From Thermogemmatispora tikiterensis (lineage in GTDB: Bacteria > Chloroflexota > Ktedonobacteria > Ktedonobacterales > Ktedonobacteraceae), in the NCBI RefSeq assembly GCF_003268475.1, contig NZ_MCIF01000002.1, positions 4,838,266 through 4,902,265 of the forward strand: 64,000 nucleotides of DNA, read 5' to 3'. Under the pieces are notes generated by a model. It searched no databases. It was given only the letters and a program-made list of their open reading frames with translations, and was not told where the DNA came from. This document shows positions 43,295 through 51,732 of this stretch, piece by piece (position 1 is the stretch's first letter; each line of letters begins with the position of its first letter). The position numbers and the translations under genes are program-made.

Positions 43295-44026
43295 TTAGCT
43301 GCTCGCCATTGGGCTGGCCCGCCCGACGTAGGACTCTACCAGGCGTGGGTCATGCAGCAGCTCGGCGGCGGGGGCCACGCGCGTAATGTGGCCATCCTCG
43401 AAGACATAGCCACGCTGGGCGAAGCGCAGGGCCGCGTAGGCATTCTGCTCGACCACAAAGACCGTCAGGCCGCCGGCATGTAAGGCCCGCAGGGCCTGGT
43501 ACAGCTCGCCAACCACCCGCGGGGCCAGACCGGTCGATGGCTCGTCAAGGATCAGCAGCCGCGGATGGGTCATCAAAGCCCGTCCAACCGTGACCATCTG
43601 CTGCTCGCCACCGGAGAGCAGTCGACAGCGAGTCTGGCGCAGGCGCTGCAGCTTGGGAAAGATCTGGTAGATGTAGGCCAGGCGCTGGCGAAGGTCAGCC
43701 CTGCTGGCGCGGTAGGCGCCAATCTCCAGGTTCTCCTCGACGGTCATCTCGGGAAAGAGTGCGCGCCCCTCGGGTACGTAACCGATGCCCAGGCGTACGC
43801 GCTCAAAAGGTGGCAGGCGGGCCAGATCGCGACCTGCAAAGAAGACCTGGCCGCCGCTCAGCGGCAGCTGGCCCATGATCAGGCGCAGCAGGGTCGTCTT
43901 GCCAGCTCCATTGGCGCCGACCGCGGCCACTGCCTCGCCCTCGGCGATGCTCAGACTGACCTCATGGACGACGGTGCGACCATGATAGCCGCCCGAGACC
44001 TGCTGTAACTGAAGCAACTCAGGCAT
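43295..44026 (-). CDS. livF: Branched-chain-type ABC transporter ATP-binding protein (LivF)
   Basis: 243 residues. Walker A GANGAGKTT, signature LSGGEQQMV, Walker B LLILDEPSTGL, and the LivF pattern GLGYVPEGRALFPEMTVEENL. Pairs with the ATPase half of the LivM-LivG fusion. Overlaps that gene by 8 bp. Substrates of such transporters include branched amino acids, urea, and aromatic or aliphatic acids; the downstream enzymes favour a carboxylic acid here (inference). Confidence 0.92.
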   Translation of the reverse strand: MPELLQLQQVSGGYHGRTVVHEVSLSIAEGEAVAAVGANGAGKTTLLRLIMGQLPLSGGQVFFAGRDLARLPPFERVRLGIGYVPEGRALFPEMTVEENLEIGAYRASRADLRQRLAYIYQIFPKLQRLRQTRCRLLSGGEQQMVTVGRALMTHPRLLILDEPSTGLAPRVVGELYQALRALHAGGLTVFVVEQNAYAALRFAQRGYVFEDGHITRVAPAAELLHDPRLVESYVGRASPMASS

Positions 44027-45800
44027 TGACCGGCGCCTCCTCTCCCGTGCCCAGGTAGGCCTCGATCACCGCGGGATTGCGCAGAACTTCGTCAGGGCGG
44101 CCCTGGGCGATAGTGGTGCCGAAGTCGAGTACATAGACATGATCGGCAATGGGCATAATGGCGGGCACCACATGCTCAATCGCCACTACGGCGCAGCCCG
44201 CCGCTACCGCCTCGCGCAGCAGCGCATGCACGAGATGGATCTCCTCGGGCGACATCCCGGCCATCACCTCATCGAGGAGCAACACGCGCGGACGCAGCAT
44301 CAAGGCCCGTCCGATCTCCAGGAAACGGAGCTGACCCGGCGGCAGGCCCTCGGGCGAGGCATCCCACTGCTCGCGCAGGGCCAGGCGCTCTAGCATCTGG
44401 GTAGCCGTCCTGATGGTCTCCTCCTTCGGGATGCCCGCCGCCAGAGCCGGCAACAGCAGGGTCTCCCAGGCCGTCAACGAAGGGAAAGGCCGACAGGTCT
44501 GGAAGGTACGCGCGATGCCGGCCCGCGCAATGCGATAGGGAGCCAGACGGTTGAGGAGCGTCTCACCAAAGCGAATGGTCCCGCCGTTGCAGCGGTCGAA
44601 GCCCGTGATCAGGTTAAAGAGGGTGGTCTTGCCGGCCCCGTTGGGACCAATCACGGCGACGATCTGCCCGCTGCGAGCTTCCAGATTGACCCGGTTGAGG
44701 GCTGTCAGGCCACCGAAGCGCCGGGTAATCTCCTCGCAGCGCAGCGCCGGCTCTCCTGTCCTGCTGACCGCGGCGGGGAAAAGTGCCCGCCGCGCCTCAG
44801 CCTCTATCATTGGAGGCGGCCCCCATACCGGACGGCGTCGCAGCCAGCCGAAACGCTGGAAGAGCGAGACCAGGCCGCCCGGCATCCAGAGCACGGCGAT
44901 CAAGATCAAGGCCCCCAGAATAATTTGCTGCTGCTGTGGGAACTGGGCCCAGAGGGCATTGCTGATCAACGAAATGACCACTGCGCCCAGCAGCGGCCCC
45001 CAGAGCGTGCCAATCCCGCCGAAGAGCACCATCAGGATCGTCTGCAGCTCATAGGTGTTGTTGAAGGCGCTGCCGGGATCGATGAAGCCCACGTTCCACA
45101 CATAGAGCGCGCCCGCCAGGGCGGCCAGGCCGGCGCTCAGGCAGAAAGCCACCACCTTGCTCGCGTTGGTATTGATCCCCGAAGCCTCGGCGGCCTTCTC
45201 GTCGTCGCGCAAGGCCAGCAGGCGTAGCCCCAGCGGCGAACGCAGCAGCCAGGCCGTCAGCAGAACGGACCCCACTGCGCAGGCCAGCATGACCAGGGCG
45301 GTCTCCTGGGTGCTACCCACGATGGGCACTGGCTCGCCCATGCTCCCGCCTACCAGTGGCGTCGAGGTGGCGATCAAGGCCCCGATGTGGCTCAGCCCGA
45401 ACATCCCCAGGGCGAAAAAGATGCCCTGCAGGCGCAGCATCACCGTCCCCAGCGGCAGGGCCAGGAGCACTGCCGCCAGGACCGCCCCCAGCGCCGCCAG
45501 GTACCAATCCCACTGCCAGGCGATCTGGCAGGTTGCGGCCACATAGGCCCCGATGCCGAAGAAGCCCACCTGGCCGAAGGAGACGTAGCCGCTCAGCCCG
45601 CTGATAATATTCCAGGCATAGGCCAGGACCACGAACAGGCAGGTGGAGAAGAGGAGCTGGGCCTGATCGCCGTTCCCGAAGAGCGCAATCAGAACCCCGG
45701 CAACGACGGCCACCCCGAAAATCAGCCAGGCGCCTTCTTGCTTGAAGAGTCCTGTGGCTCGCCACCCGGGAAAGGTCGGCCTGATGTGCCTCCGTCTCAT
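44019..45800 (-). CDS. Fused permease-ATPase of a branched-chain-type ABC transporter (LivM-LivG)
   Basis: 593 residues. Residues ~20-310 are a LivM permease with ~8-9 helices (AYAWNIISGLSGYVSFGQVGFFGIGAYVAA and GGIGTLWGPLLGA), and ~345-590 a LivG ATPase: Walker A GPNGAGKTT, LivG-type AGIARTFQ, signature LPPGQLRFLEIGRAL (less usual than LSxGQ), Walker B VLLLDEVMAGM. The linker is basic. Fusion fixes the two subunits one to one. It overlaps livH upstream and livF downstream. Confidence 0.9.
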   Translation of the reverse strand: MRRRHIRPTFPGWRATGLFKQEGAWLIFGVAVVAGVLIALFGNGDQAQLLFSTCLFVVLAYAWNIISGLSGYVSFGQVGFFGIGAYVAATCQIAWQWDWYLAALGAVLAAVLLALPLGTVMLRLQGIFFALGMFGLSHIGALIATSTPLVGGSMGEPVPIVGSTQETALVMLACAVGSVLLTAWLLRSPLGLRLLALRDDEKAAEASGINTNASKVVAFCLSAGLAALAGALYVWNVGFIDPGSAFNNTYELQTILMVLFGGIGTLWGPLLGAVVISLISNALWAQFPQQQQIILGALILIAVLWMPGGLVSLFQRFGWLRRRPVWGPPPMIEAEARRALFPAAVSRTGEPALRCEEITRRFGGLTALNRVNLEARSGQIVAVIGPNGAGKTTLFNLITGFDRCNGGTIRFGETLLNRLAPYRIARAGIARTFQTCRPFPSLTAWETLLLPALAAGIPKEETIRTATQMLERLALREQWDASPEGLPPGQLRFLEIGRALMLRPRVLLLDEVMAGMSPEEIHLVHALLREAVAAGCAVVAIEHVVPAIMPIADHVYVLDFGTTIAQGRPDEVLRNPAVIEAYLGTGEEAPVNA

Positions 45801-46678
45801 ATGCGCCCCCTTTGGCCAAGCAGGCCCTGCGGTCGCACAATCAGCACCAGAATAAAGATCACGTAGATCACCGCTGAGGCGGCGCTGGCGCCCAGAAAGT
45901 AGCTGCTGCTCACCTCGATCACTCCCAGGAGAATGGCGGCCAGGAGGGCGCCCAGGTAATTGCCGAGGCCACCGAGGGCGATCAGGGTAAAAGCCTGGAC
46001 CGTCATGAAGCCGCCAGAAGCAGCCTGCACTGGGATCAGGACCACTGTCAGAGCGCCGGCGGCGCCAGCCATCGCCGCCCCCAGGGCAAAGGTCAGCAGG
46101 CGAATGCGTCCCGTGTTCAGGCCACAGCTTGCCGCTCCCAGCTCCGACTGAGCGGTGGCCCGTACCAGCCGCCCTGAGCGTGTGCGTGTCAGCCAGAGCT
46201 GGACAGCGAAGGCCAGGGCAAAGGCCAGCAGCGATGAGACCAGCAAGGACTCCGGGAAGAAGAGCGCCCCCAGGTGCACCGCCGATTGAAAGAACGGGAC
46301 CGACTGGTACTGACCGCCCCAGATGAGCAGGGCGATGTTCGAGATGATTGAGGAGAGGCCGAAGGTAATGAGCAGCGTACGCAGCTCACCCTGTGGAGCC
46401 GTTGTCTCTACCCGGGCCAGCAGGCCACGGTAGACCAGGCCGCCGACGAGCAGGAAGAGGAGAGTGGCCACAGGGATAGCCAGGGCTGGCCCGGCCCGAA
46501 AGGCGCCATAGAGGGTCACGGCCAGCAAACCGGCCACGACAATGAAGTCGCCGTGGGCCAGATTGACGACCTTCATGACGCCGTAGATCAGATTGAGGCC
46601 GGAGGCCATCAGCAGGTAGACTCCGCCCCACATGATGCCGGTGAGCAGGAGCAACAGATAGGTCTGGAGCTGGAGCAT
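45797..46678 (-). CDS. livH: Branched-chain-type ABC transporter permease (LivH)
   Basis: 293 residues, eight predicted helices. LivH signatures: LMASGLNLIYGVMKVVNLAHGDF near the N-terminus and TLIALGGLGNYLGALLAAILLG near the C-terminus. Works with the LivM half of the next gene to form the channel. Overlaps it by 4 bp. Lies 83 bp after the binding-protein gene. Confidence 0.93.
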   Translation of the reverse strand: MLQLQTYLLLLLTGIMWGGVYLLMASGLNLIYGVMKVVNLAHGDFIVVAGLLAVTLYGAFRAGPALAIPVATLLFLLVGGLVYRGLLARVETTAPQGELRTLLITFGLSSIISNIALLIWGGQYQSVPFFQSAVHLGALFFPESLLVSSLLAFALAFAVQLWLTRTRSGRLVRATAQSELGAASCGLNTGRIRLLTFALGAAMAGAAGALTVVLIPVQAASGGFMTVQAFTLIALGGLGNYLGALLAAILLGVIEVSSSYFLGASAASAVIYVIFILVLIVRPQGLLGQRGRI

Positions 46679-46761
46679 CGTTAGCGTTTCCCCCTGTTTC
46701 TGGCTCAGATGTGCCTGTCTGCCCCGCGCGGAGCGACATAGTGCCGGCTCTACTCCAGCAT

Positions 46762-47982
46762 TTACCAGTTCGGATGCGGCAACTGCACCGGGCTGGTAGC
46801 CACCGCTGGCGGCCAGACCAGTTCCTGCTTACCGTTCTGCCACTGCAGCACGTAGGACTGATAACCCAGCTGCTGACCAAGGTTGTTCAGCTTGAACTCG
46901 CCGGCCACTGTCTGCAAGTCGAGCTTGAGGTAGGCATCGCGGATCTTGGTCTGATCGAGGCTGCCGGCCATTTTGACGGCTGCCGCCAGGGCCTGCATCG
47001 TGGCGTAGGCCATTGCCGCATGATAGTCGGGGTCGCGCCCAAAGCGGGCACGGAAGTTCTGGACGAACTCGGCGTTGCCGGCGGTCTTGAGCGTCGGGAA
47101 CCAGAGCGTTGTCCCCAGGATGCCATTGGCAGCGTTGCCCAGAGCGCTGCCAAATTCCGGCTCGACCGGCCCGATACTGAAGGCGAAGAGCTTGGCGTTG
47201 ACGTTGGAGGCGCGGGCGGCGCGGATGATGCCTTCGGCGTCAGCCAGATAGGTGGCACCGATGATCATGTCCGGCTTGGCGGCGCCGGCCTTGAGAACAA
47301 GGGCGGTGAAGTCATTGGTGTCGGCGGGATAGGTTGCTTCGAAAACCACGCGAATGCCGCGCGCTGCAGCCTCTTGCTTGATGCCCTGGGCCAGCTCAAG
47401 TGGAAAGGCGGTATCCTGGATCAGCAGGGCCAGCGTCTTGTAGCCTTTGGTGGCCGCCAGGTCGATGACGGGAATCATGTAGCGAGGGGTCTGGGTAATC
47501 GACTGCACCAGGTAGGGGTAGCGTCCGCTGAATGGCTCCAGGTTGGCGGCCATTGCGGGCATGGCCATCTTGTAGCGCGTCACCAGAGGGGCGATGGCCG
47601 AGGTCAAGTCGGTCTGGTAAGGCCCAACCAGCAGGTCTACTTTGTCACTGGTGATGAGGCGCTGGTAGAGCTGCACAGCGGTCGAGGCGCTGCCCTGATC
47701 ATCATAGTAGACCAGCTGCACTTTGCGCCCCAGTAGTCCCCCTTGGGCGTTGATGGCGTCGGCGCCAAGCTGGTAGCCCTGCAGATCAAACTTGGCCGGG
47801 GCGGATTGCGGCCCGGTTTCTGTAATGGAGAAGCCGATGCGGATCGGGGCCGAGCTCGAAGCACCGCCGCCGGAGGTGGAGGAGGCGCAGGCCGAAAGCG
47901 CCAGGGCGATCAATAGCAGGCAAGCGATGAGGGCATGGCCGATGGGACGACGGGGCGCGCGCAATCGCTGAAATAGTGCCAT
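46762..47982 (-). CDS. Branched-chain-type ABC transporter substrate-binding lipoprotein (LivK-like)
   Basis: 406 residues. Signal peptide ~1-31 ending in the lipobox LALSAC, then a Gly/Ser linker and the periplasmic-binding fold of the Leu/Ile/Val family (IRIGFSITETGPQS, GYQLGADAINAQGG, LVYYDDQGSA, LVGPYQTDLTSAI). Anchored outside the membrane, it delivers substrate to LivH/LivM. First gene of the ten-gene minus-strand operon; an RBS-like AAGGAGGTG lies upstream (48000-47992). Confidence 0.92.
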   Translation of the reverse strand: MALFQRLRAPRRPIGHALIACLLLIALALSACASSTSGGGASSSAPIRIGFSITETGPQSAPAKFDLQGYQLGADAINAQGGLLGRKVQLVYYDDQGSASTAVQLYQRLITSDKVDLLVGPYQTDLTSAIAPLVTRYKMAMPAMAANLEPFSGRYPYLVQSITQTPRYMIPVIDLAATKGYKTLALLIQDTAFPLELAQGIKQEAAARGIRVVFEATYPADTNDFTALVLKAGAAKPDMIIGATYLADAEGIIRAARASNVNAKLFAFSIGPVEPEFGSALGNAANGILGTTLWFPTLKTAGNAEFVQNFRARFGRDPDYHAAMAYATMQALAAAVKMAGSLDQTKIRDAYLKLDLQTVAGEFKLNNLGQQLGYQSYVLQWQNGKQELVWPPAVATSPVQLPHPNW

Positions 47983-48074
47983 GTCGAGACACCTCCTTGT
48001 GATGATTGGATAGGGCCGCCTTGGTTCATGCGTTCGTCCGTTCGATAGAGCTGGAGGCTCTTTCCTCCTGCACT

Positions 48075-48099
48075 TCTGTCAAGGCCCGACCTTGACAGA
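48075..48099. promoter_or_regulatory. Perfect inverted repeat in the livK leader
   Basis: TCTGTCAAGG (48075-48084), five bases, CCTTGACAGA (48090-48099). It lies ~95 bp upstream of the binding-protein gene and includes a TTGACA on each strand. Could be an operator or leader hairpin. Confidence 0.5.
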
Positions 48100-48310
48100 T
48101 CGTGCTGCCGGCGTGGCGCTCGCTGCCGCGGGACAGGCAAGCTTGCTTGCTAGACGCTAGACGAGTAGGCGCAGGCTGCTCTGCCACACCCCAGAAGAGC
48201 GGAAGTGGACAGGGCAGGGAGTAAAGGATCGGTAGAGCGATCCGCCGAGCACGACTTGATCGTCCTCAGATGCATCTCCTTGCCATGATGGGCGCTTTCC
48301 CGCTCGTCCT

Positions 48311-48348
48311 CTTGTATGCCCAATAGGGCATACTGCTGTATGTACAAG
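48311..48348. promoter_or_regulatory. Nested palindrome with GTAT/ATAC halves
   Basis: GTATGCCC-AATA-GGGCATAC (48314-48333) is a perfect 8-bp inverted repeat, and the outer CTTGTA (48311-48316) and TACAAG (48343-48348) form a second pair. The GTAT-ATAC ends match the sites near the GntR gene. Confidence 0.5.
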
Positions 48349-48528
48349 CACCATAGAACGATTGGCTCTTGCGCCAATCAGCCTCGTCTCCTCTCCTGAG
48401 CCAGGTGGGCGGGAGTGCCTCAGCCAATCTGCTGATGCTGAGCTGATCCTCGAAGGGGCCGCAGCCAGGGCTGCTACGCCGTGCTTGATTGTCAGAAACC
48501 TGGCTCGCCACATCACAAACCTGTCACT

Positions 48529-48570
48529 GTATACAGTCGTATACAGTTGTACAACAGTTATATACACTGG
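48529..48570. promoter_or_regulatory. Tandem palindromic operator array for the GntR regulator
   Basis: GTATAC at 48529-48534 and again at 48539-48544, then GTTGTACAAC at 48546-48555, then TATATACA. Centres are 9-10 bp apart, one helical turn, so bound proteins would line up on one face. Such short palindromes are typical of FCD-type GntR dimers. Confidence 0.55.
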
Positions 48571-48678
48571 CGAGAGGGCCTTGTCAAGGGGGAGGTTGCT
48601 GGCAGAAACGTGTTCGTTGGGCCGCTGCTAGAGAGGGTAGAAGCGGTATCTGCTCCCTCTCAGGAATTTCCGGCTCTC

Positions 48679-48708
48679 TTGACAGTGTCTTGCATACGGA
48701 TGTATACA
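48679..48708 (+). promoter_or_regulatory. Promoter of the GntR regulator gene with overlapping operator
   Basis: -35 TTGACA (48679-48684), 18-bp spacer, -10 TATACA (48703-48708). GCATAC and GTATAC halves (48692-48707) overlap the -10 box, so autoregulation is likely. Confidence 0.65.
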
Positions 48709-48760
48709 ATTATGGAGGGCAAGGAAAGCTCTCCATCACACTTCTCTCTCAGGAAAGCGG

Positions 48761-49447
48761 GTGAAGCACATGCCTCTCTCTCGAATCCAGCTCCCGGGTG
48801 AGCGCTCCCGTGCCCAGGAACTGTATGAATTTCTGCGCAATGCTATTCTTGACGGAACCTTAGAGCCGAATGAGCGGCTTGTTGAAGAGAATATCGCCGC
48901 GCTAGCCTCAGTCAGTCGCACGCCGGTGCGGGAGGCGTTGCGCAAGTTGGAAGCGGACAATCTGGTGAGGGACACTGGTCAGGGGATTGTGGTAGGAACC
49001 ACCTCGCCAGAGGAGTTAGAGGAATTGTGCGCGGTGCGTGAGACGCTGGAGGGGATGGCTTCGCGGCTGGCGGCGCGTTTGCGTTCAGAGCTGGAGGTGG
49101 CTAGTTTGCGGCGTATTCTGGAGGAGTATCGGGAGGCGACGCAGCAGCGCGATGTTGAGCGGCTGGTAGTGCTCAACCACGCCTTTCACGAGACCATCTG
49201 GCAGGCGGCGCGCAATCGCTATCTGTTCCGTGAGCTGACGAATCTGCGCGACCTGATTGAGCGCTTACAGAAGACGACGCTGGATAGGCCGGAGCGCCAG
49301 CAGGCGGCTCTGCCAGAGCACGAGGCGCTTTTTGAGGCCATTGTGCGGCAGGATGAGGATGAGGCCGAGCGTCTGGCTCGCCAGCATTTCCGCGAGGCGA
49401 TGGCGATCCGCCTGATGATGGCCCGGCTGGCGCAGAAGCGGCTGTAG
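48761..49447 (+). CDS. GntR-family regulator, FCD (FadR-type) domain
   Basis: 228 residues. N-terminal winged helix: RAQELYEFLRNAILDGTLEPNERLVEENIAALASVSRTPVREALRKLEADNLV. The C-terminal all-helical FCD domain keeps the metal-ligand histidines (LNHAFHETIW, PEHEALFEAI, ARQHFREAM), fitting a small-acid effector. GTG 48761 is spaced well from AGGAAAG; ATG 48770 is the alternative. Divergent from the Liv/ThDP catabolic operon and flanked by repeated palindromes, so it most likely represses that operon until its substrate appears. Confidence 0.92.
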   Translation: MKHMPLSRIQLPGERSRAQELYEFLRNAILDGTLEPNERLVEENIAALASVSRTPVREALRKLEADNLVRDTGQGIVVGTTSPEELEELCAVRETLEGMASRLAARLRSELEVASLRRILEEYREATQQRDVERLVVLNHAFHETIWQAARNRYLFRELTNLRDLIERLQKTTLDRPERQQAALPEHEALFEAIVRQDEDEAERLARQHFREAMAIRLMMARLAQKRL

Positions 49448-50016
49448 TCAGCCGGCTTCTCTCCTGGGCTGGGGGAGTAATCGGTCTGCTCTTTTCCTGC
49501 CCTGTCCTGAACGGTGCCTTGCTTCCGTTGTTGTGGTCCTCCTGCTGCGTCGGTACACGGCGCGGGGGAATTTTTTTGGTGTGGGCAACGCCGGGCCGTC
49601 GCCCCTGGAGGAGGTGGGATGAGTGGCGGCCTGGGGTATGGAGAGCGGGCGAGCTGGAGGGTATTGGGCGAGGGCTGGGAACACGGGCTTCCTTTCTCTC
49701 TTCGTGGCCGGGTGAGGATCTCCATCGTTCTGGTAGAGCAGTGATGGTGCACGAGAAGTGTGGGGCCGCTGTCACACTTCTCGTTGCTCTCGGCAGAGAT
49801 TGGCCTCCTGGCTGCTCTGCTGGACATTGATTGCATCCTGCACGGAGGGACAGATCGACGCGATGCACACTCCTCTACTGGTGGCTCTCGCTGGACCGGT
49901 AAGGCAGGGAGAGCCAATTGAGGCTTTTCTGGCTTTTCTCTGGGACTCTGGTGCTCGCTGGCTCTGGGATCTGAGGCGACGGGCGCTGTCGGGGTGGGGA
50001 TCGAAAGGAGGCGGCC
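49448..50016. other. Intergenic region downstream of the GntR gene
   Basis: 569 bp without a convincing gene; short frames here lack ribosome binding sites. It holds a perfect 12-bp inverted repeat at 49751-49784 and the AAAGGAGG site of the next gene. Confidence 0.5.
49751..49784 (+). terminator. Strong 12-bp hairpin
   Basis: ACGAGAAGTGTG (49751-49762), 10-nt loop, CACACTTCTCGT (49773-49784), a perfect stem. No T-run on either strand, and it lies ~300 bp after the GntR stop, so it may be a processed 3' end or a protein site. Confidence 0.4.
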
Positions 50017-50853
50017 ATGTCTGATATGCGTCCTTCCCCGTTGGGCGTCCATCCTGCGAGGCAGGGGCCGCCCTCTCCTGCGCTCTCGCCCCAGCAATGG
50101 CAGCCGCTGCTGGTCAAGGTGCCGGAGATCACGGTCTACTTCTGGGTGATCAAGCTCCTGACGACGGCTTTGGGTGAATCGACCTCAGATTTTCTGGTCT
50201 ACCAGATCAATCCATATGTGGCGGTGGGCTTGGGCTGCTTTGGCCTGGTGGCGGCTTTGCTCTTGCAGCTCTCGCTGCGGCGCTATATCGCCTGGGTCTA
50301 CTGGCTAACGGCCTTGATGGTGGCGGTCTTTGGGACGATGGCCGCTGATGTGCTGCATGTGGTGCTCGGCATCTCGTATGTGGTTTCGACGACCTTTTTC
50401 TCAGCGGCCCTGGCGGTGATCTTCGTGGTCTGGTATCTGTGCGAGCACACGCTCTCGATCCACAGTGTCTATCGCGGGCGCCGCGAGCTGTTCTACTGGG
50501 CGGCGGTGATTGCCACCTTTGCCCTGGGAACGGCGGCGGGCGATCTGACGGCGGCTACGCTCAATCTTGGTTACTTCCCCTCGATCCTCCTCTTCGCGGT
50601 CCTTTTTGCACTGCCCGCGCTGGGATACTGGTTGCTACGTTTCAATGCAATTGCGGCCTTCTGGTGGGCTTATATTGTGACCAGGCCCCTGGGGGCTTCG
50701 ATTGCCGACTGGCTCGGCAAGCCCTATCTGGGTGGCCTCGGTCTGGGTGATGGTAAGGTCTCGCTGGTCTTGCTGATCCTGCTGGTCCTCTTTGTGGCCT
50801 ACTTGAGCGTCACGCATCGTGATGTGCAGGGCCGTTCCGCTGAGAGACGCTGA
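50017..50853 (+). CDS. Integral membrane protein with DUF347-type repeats (COG4705-like)
   Basis: 278 residues, about eight helices. Four related segments show the DUF347 repeat idea of an aromatic stretch followed by G-x-x-x-D: YFWVIKLLTTALGESTSDF, a second repeat ending CEHTLSIHSV, YWAAVIATFALGTAAGDLTA and FWWAYIVTRPLGASIADWL. Proteins of this family are uncharacterised membrane proteins; some are tied to manganese or organic acid export by context only. GAAAGGAGG before ATG 50017 sets the start. The first ~30 residues are a Pro-rich cytosolic tail. Confidence 0.8.
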   Translation: MSDMRPSPLGVHPARQGPPSPALSPQQWQPLLVKVPEITVYFWVIKLLTTALGESTSDFLVYQINPYVAVGLGCFGLVAALLLQLSLRRYIAWVYWLTALMVAVFGTMAADVLHVVLGISYVVSTTFFSAALAVIFVVWYLCEHTLSIHSVYRGRRELFYWAAVIATFALGTAAGDLTAATLNLGYFPSILLFAVLFALPALGYWLLRFNAIAAFWWAYIVTRPLGASIADWLGKPYLGGLGLGDGKVSLVLLILLVLFVAYLSVTHRDVQGRSAERR

Positions 50854-51036
50854 CCAGCTCTGATCAGCTGTGATCGGCTGACCAGCTGACTGAGAACGGA
50901 CGGGCCTATGCTGCGCCGGGCTGGATCGTGATGGGTGCCTCACCGTCTTCAGCGGCAGGTGGTGGGGCACCCTGTTTTTGGCTGGTTCTCTGCTGTATGC
51001 TTGACTGGCCGGAGCTGTTCCTCATGGTGAGTCGGC

Positions 51037-51648
51037 TCAACTCCAGTCAGCGCCCTGATTGGTCCTGTGCAGGGCCGAGCTGGGAACAACGGCATAGAGG
51101 TGCACGCTGATGCCTCCGGCGCTGCTCATGGAGGCGAGGAGCTGATAGTGTTGGTCTGGCCAGGTCTCGACGGCGCTGACCTGCTGGGCGGCCTGGCTAT
51201 CAGGGACACGCTCGACGATGGAGAAGAGGCGCGGATGTTGATGGGCGTAGGCCCGCGTTTGCTGGGCGTAGATCAGGATCGAATAGTTGAGCAGGTAGAG
51301 CAGAGCGGCGCAGAGGGCCGAGGGTAGACGTAGGATGAATTCGGTGGGAGCCGGTCCGAGGGCGCCCGTGAGCTGCAGCCAGAAATGCAGTAGGAGATAG
51401 TACAGTTCCATGTTCGGCTCGGGGCCCCAGATGGCTTGCCAGAGCCGTGGCAGCGGCTGACGCGCCAGTTCGACTGAGAAGGCTTCGTCGAACCAGAGGC
51501 TTGGAGATCCCAGGGCATGCAGATAAAGCAGTAGGGCGGCGAAGAACAGGAAGACGACAGACAACCAGGCAGCAGCCTGGTCGAACGATGCGCGCAAGCG
51601 AAGCTGCTGACTGAGAGGACCGGTTGCATTCCGTGCGGCAGGGTTCAT
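51037..51648 (-). pseudogene. Internally deleted glycosyltransferase family 39-like membrane protein
   Basis: The first ~140 residues match the N-terminus of GT39/ArnT-type GT-C glycosyltransferases: one helix, then SPSLWFDEAFSVELARQPL with the catalytic-loop acid, EPNMELYYLLLHFWLQL and FILRLPSALCAALLYLL. Normal family members have 450 or more residues and ~11 helices. Here the sequence jumps directly to QQTRAYA, normally found before later helices, and then to a short soluble C-terminus. So most of the membrane core is missing and activity is unlikely. No good ribosome binding site; start at 51648 or 51663 is arbitrary. Confidence 0.65.
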
Positions 51649-51732
51649 CAAGGCGCAGGGCAAGGACTGCTGTGCGGCGGAGACTGCCGGCAGCGCCTGC
51701 CCCGTCCCTCGTCCTGAGCGACCCTGGCCCCG

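Larger units (their letters stand above)
47983..48760. other. Divergent control region between the catabolic operon and its GntR regulator
   Basis: 778 bp without a convincing gene. It contains, from left to right, a perfect 10-bp inverted repeat (48075-48099), a nested GTAT/ATAC palindrome (48311-48348), a row of GTATAC-type palindromes (48529-48570) and the regulator promoter with another such site (48679-48710). Unusually long for a divergent spacer in this genome. Confidence 0.6.

Noticed and set aside
49758..50024. Plus-strand frame of 88 codons before the DUF347 gene
   Set aside because: No ribosome binding site, overlaps a strong hairpin and the next gene's start.
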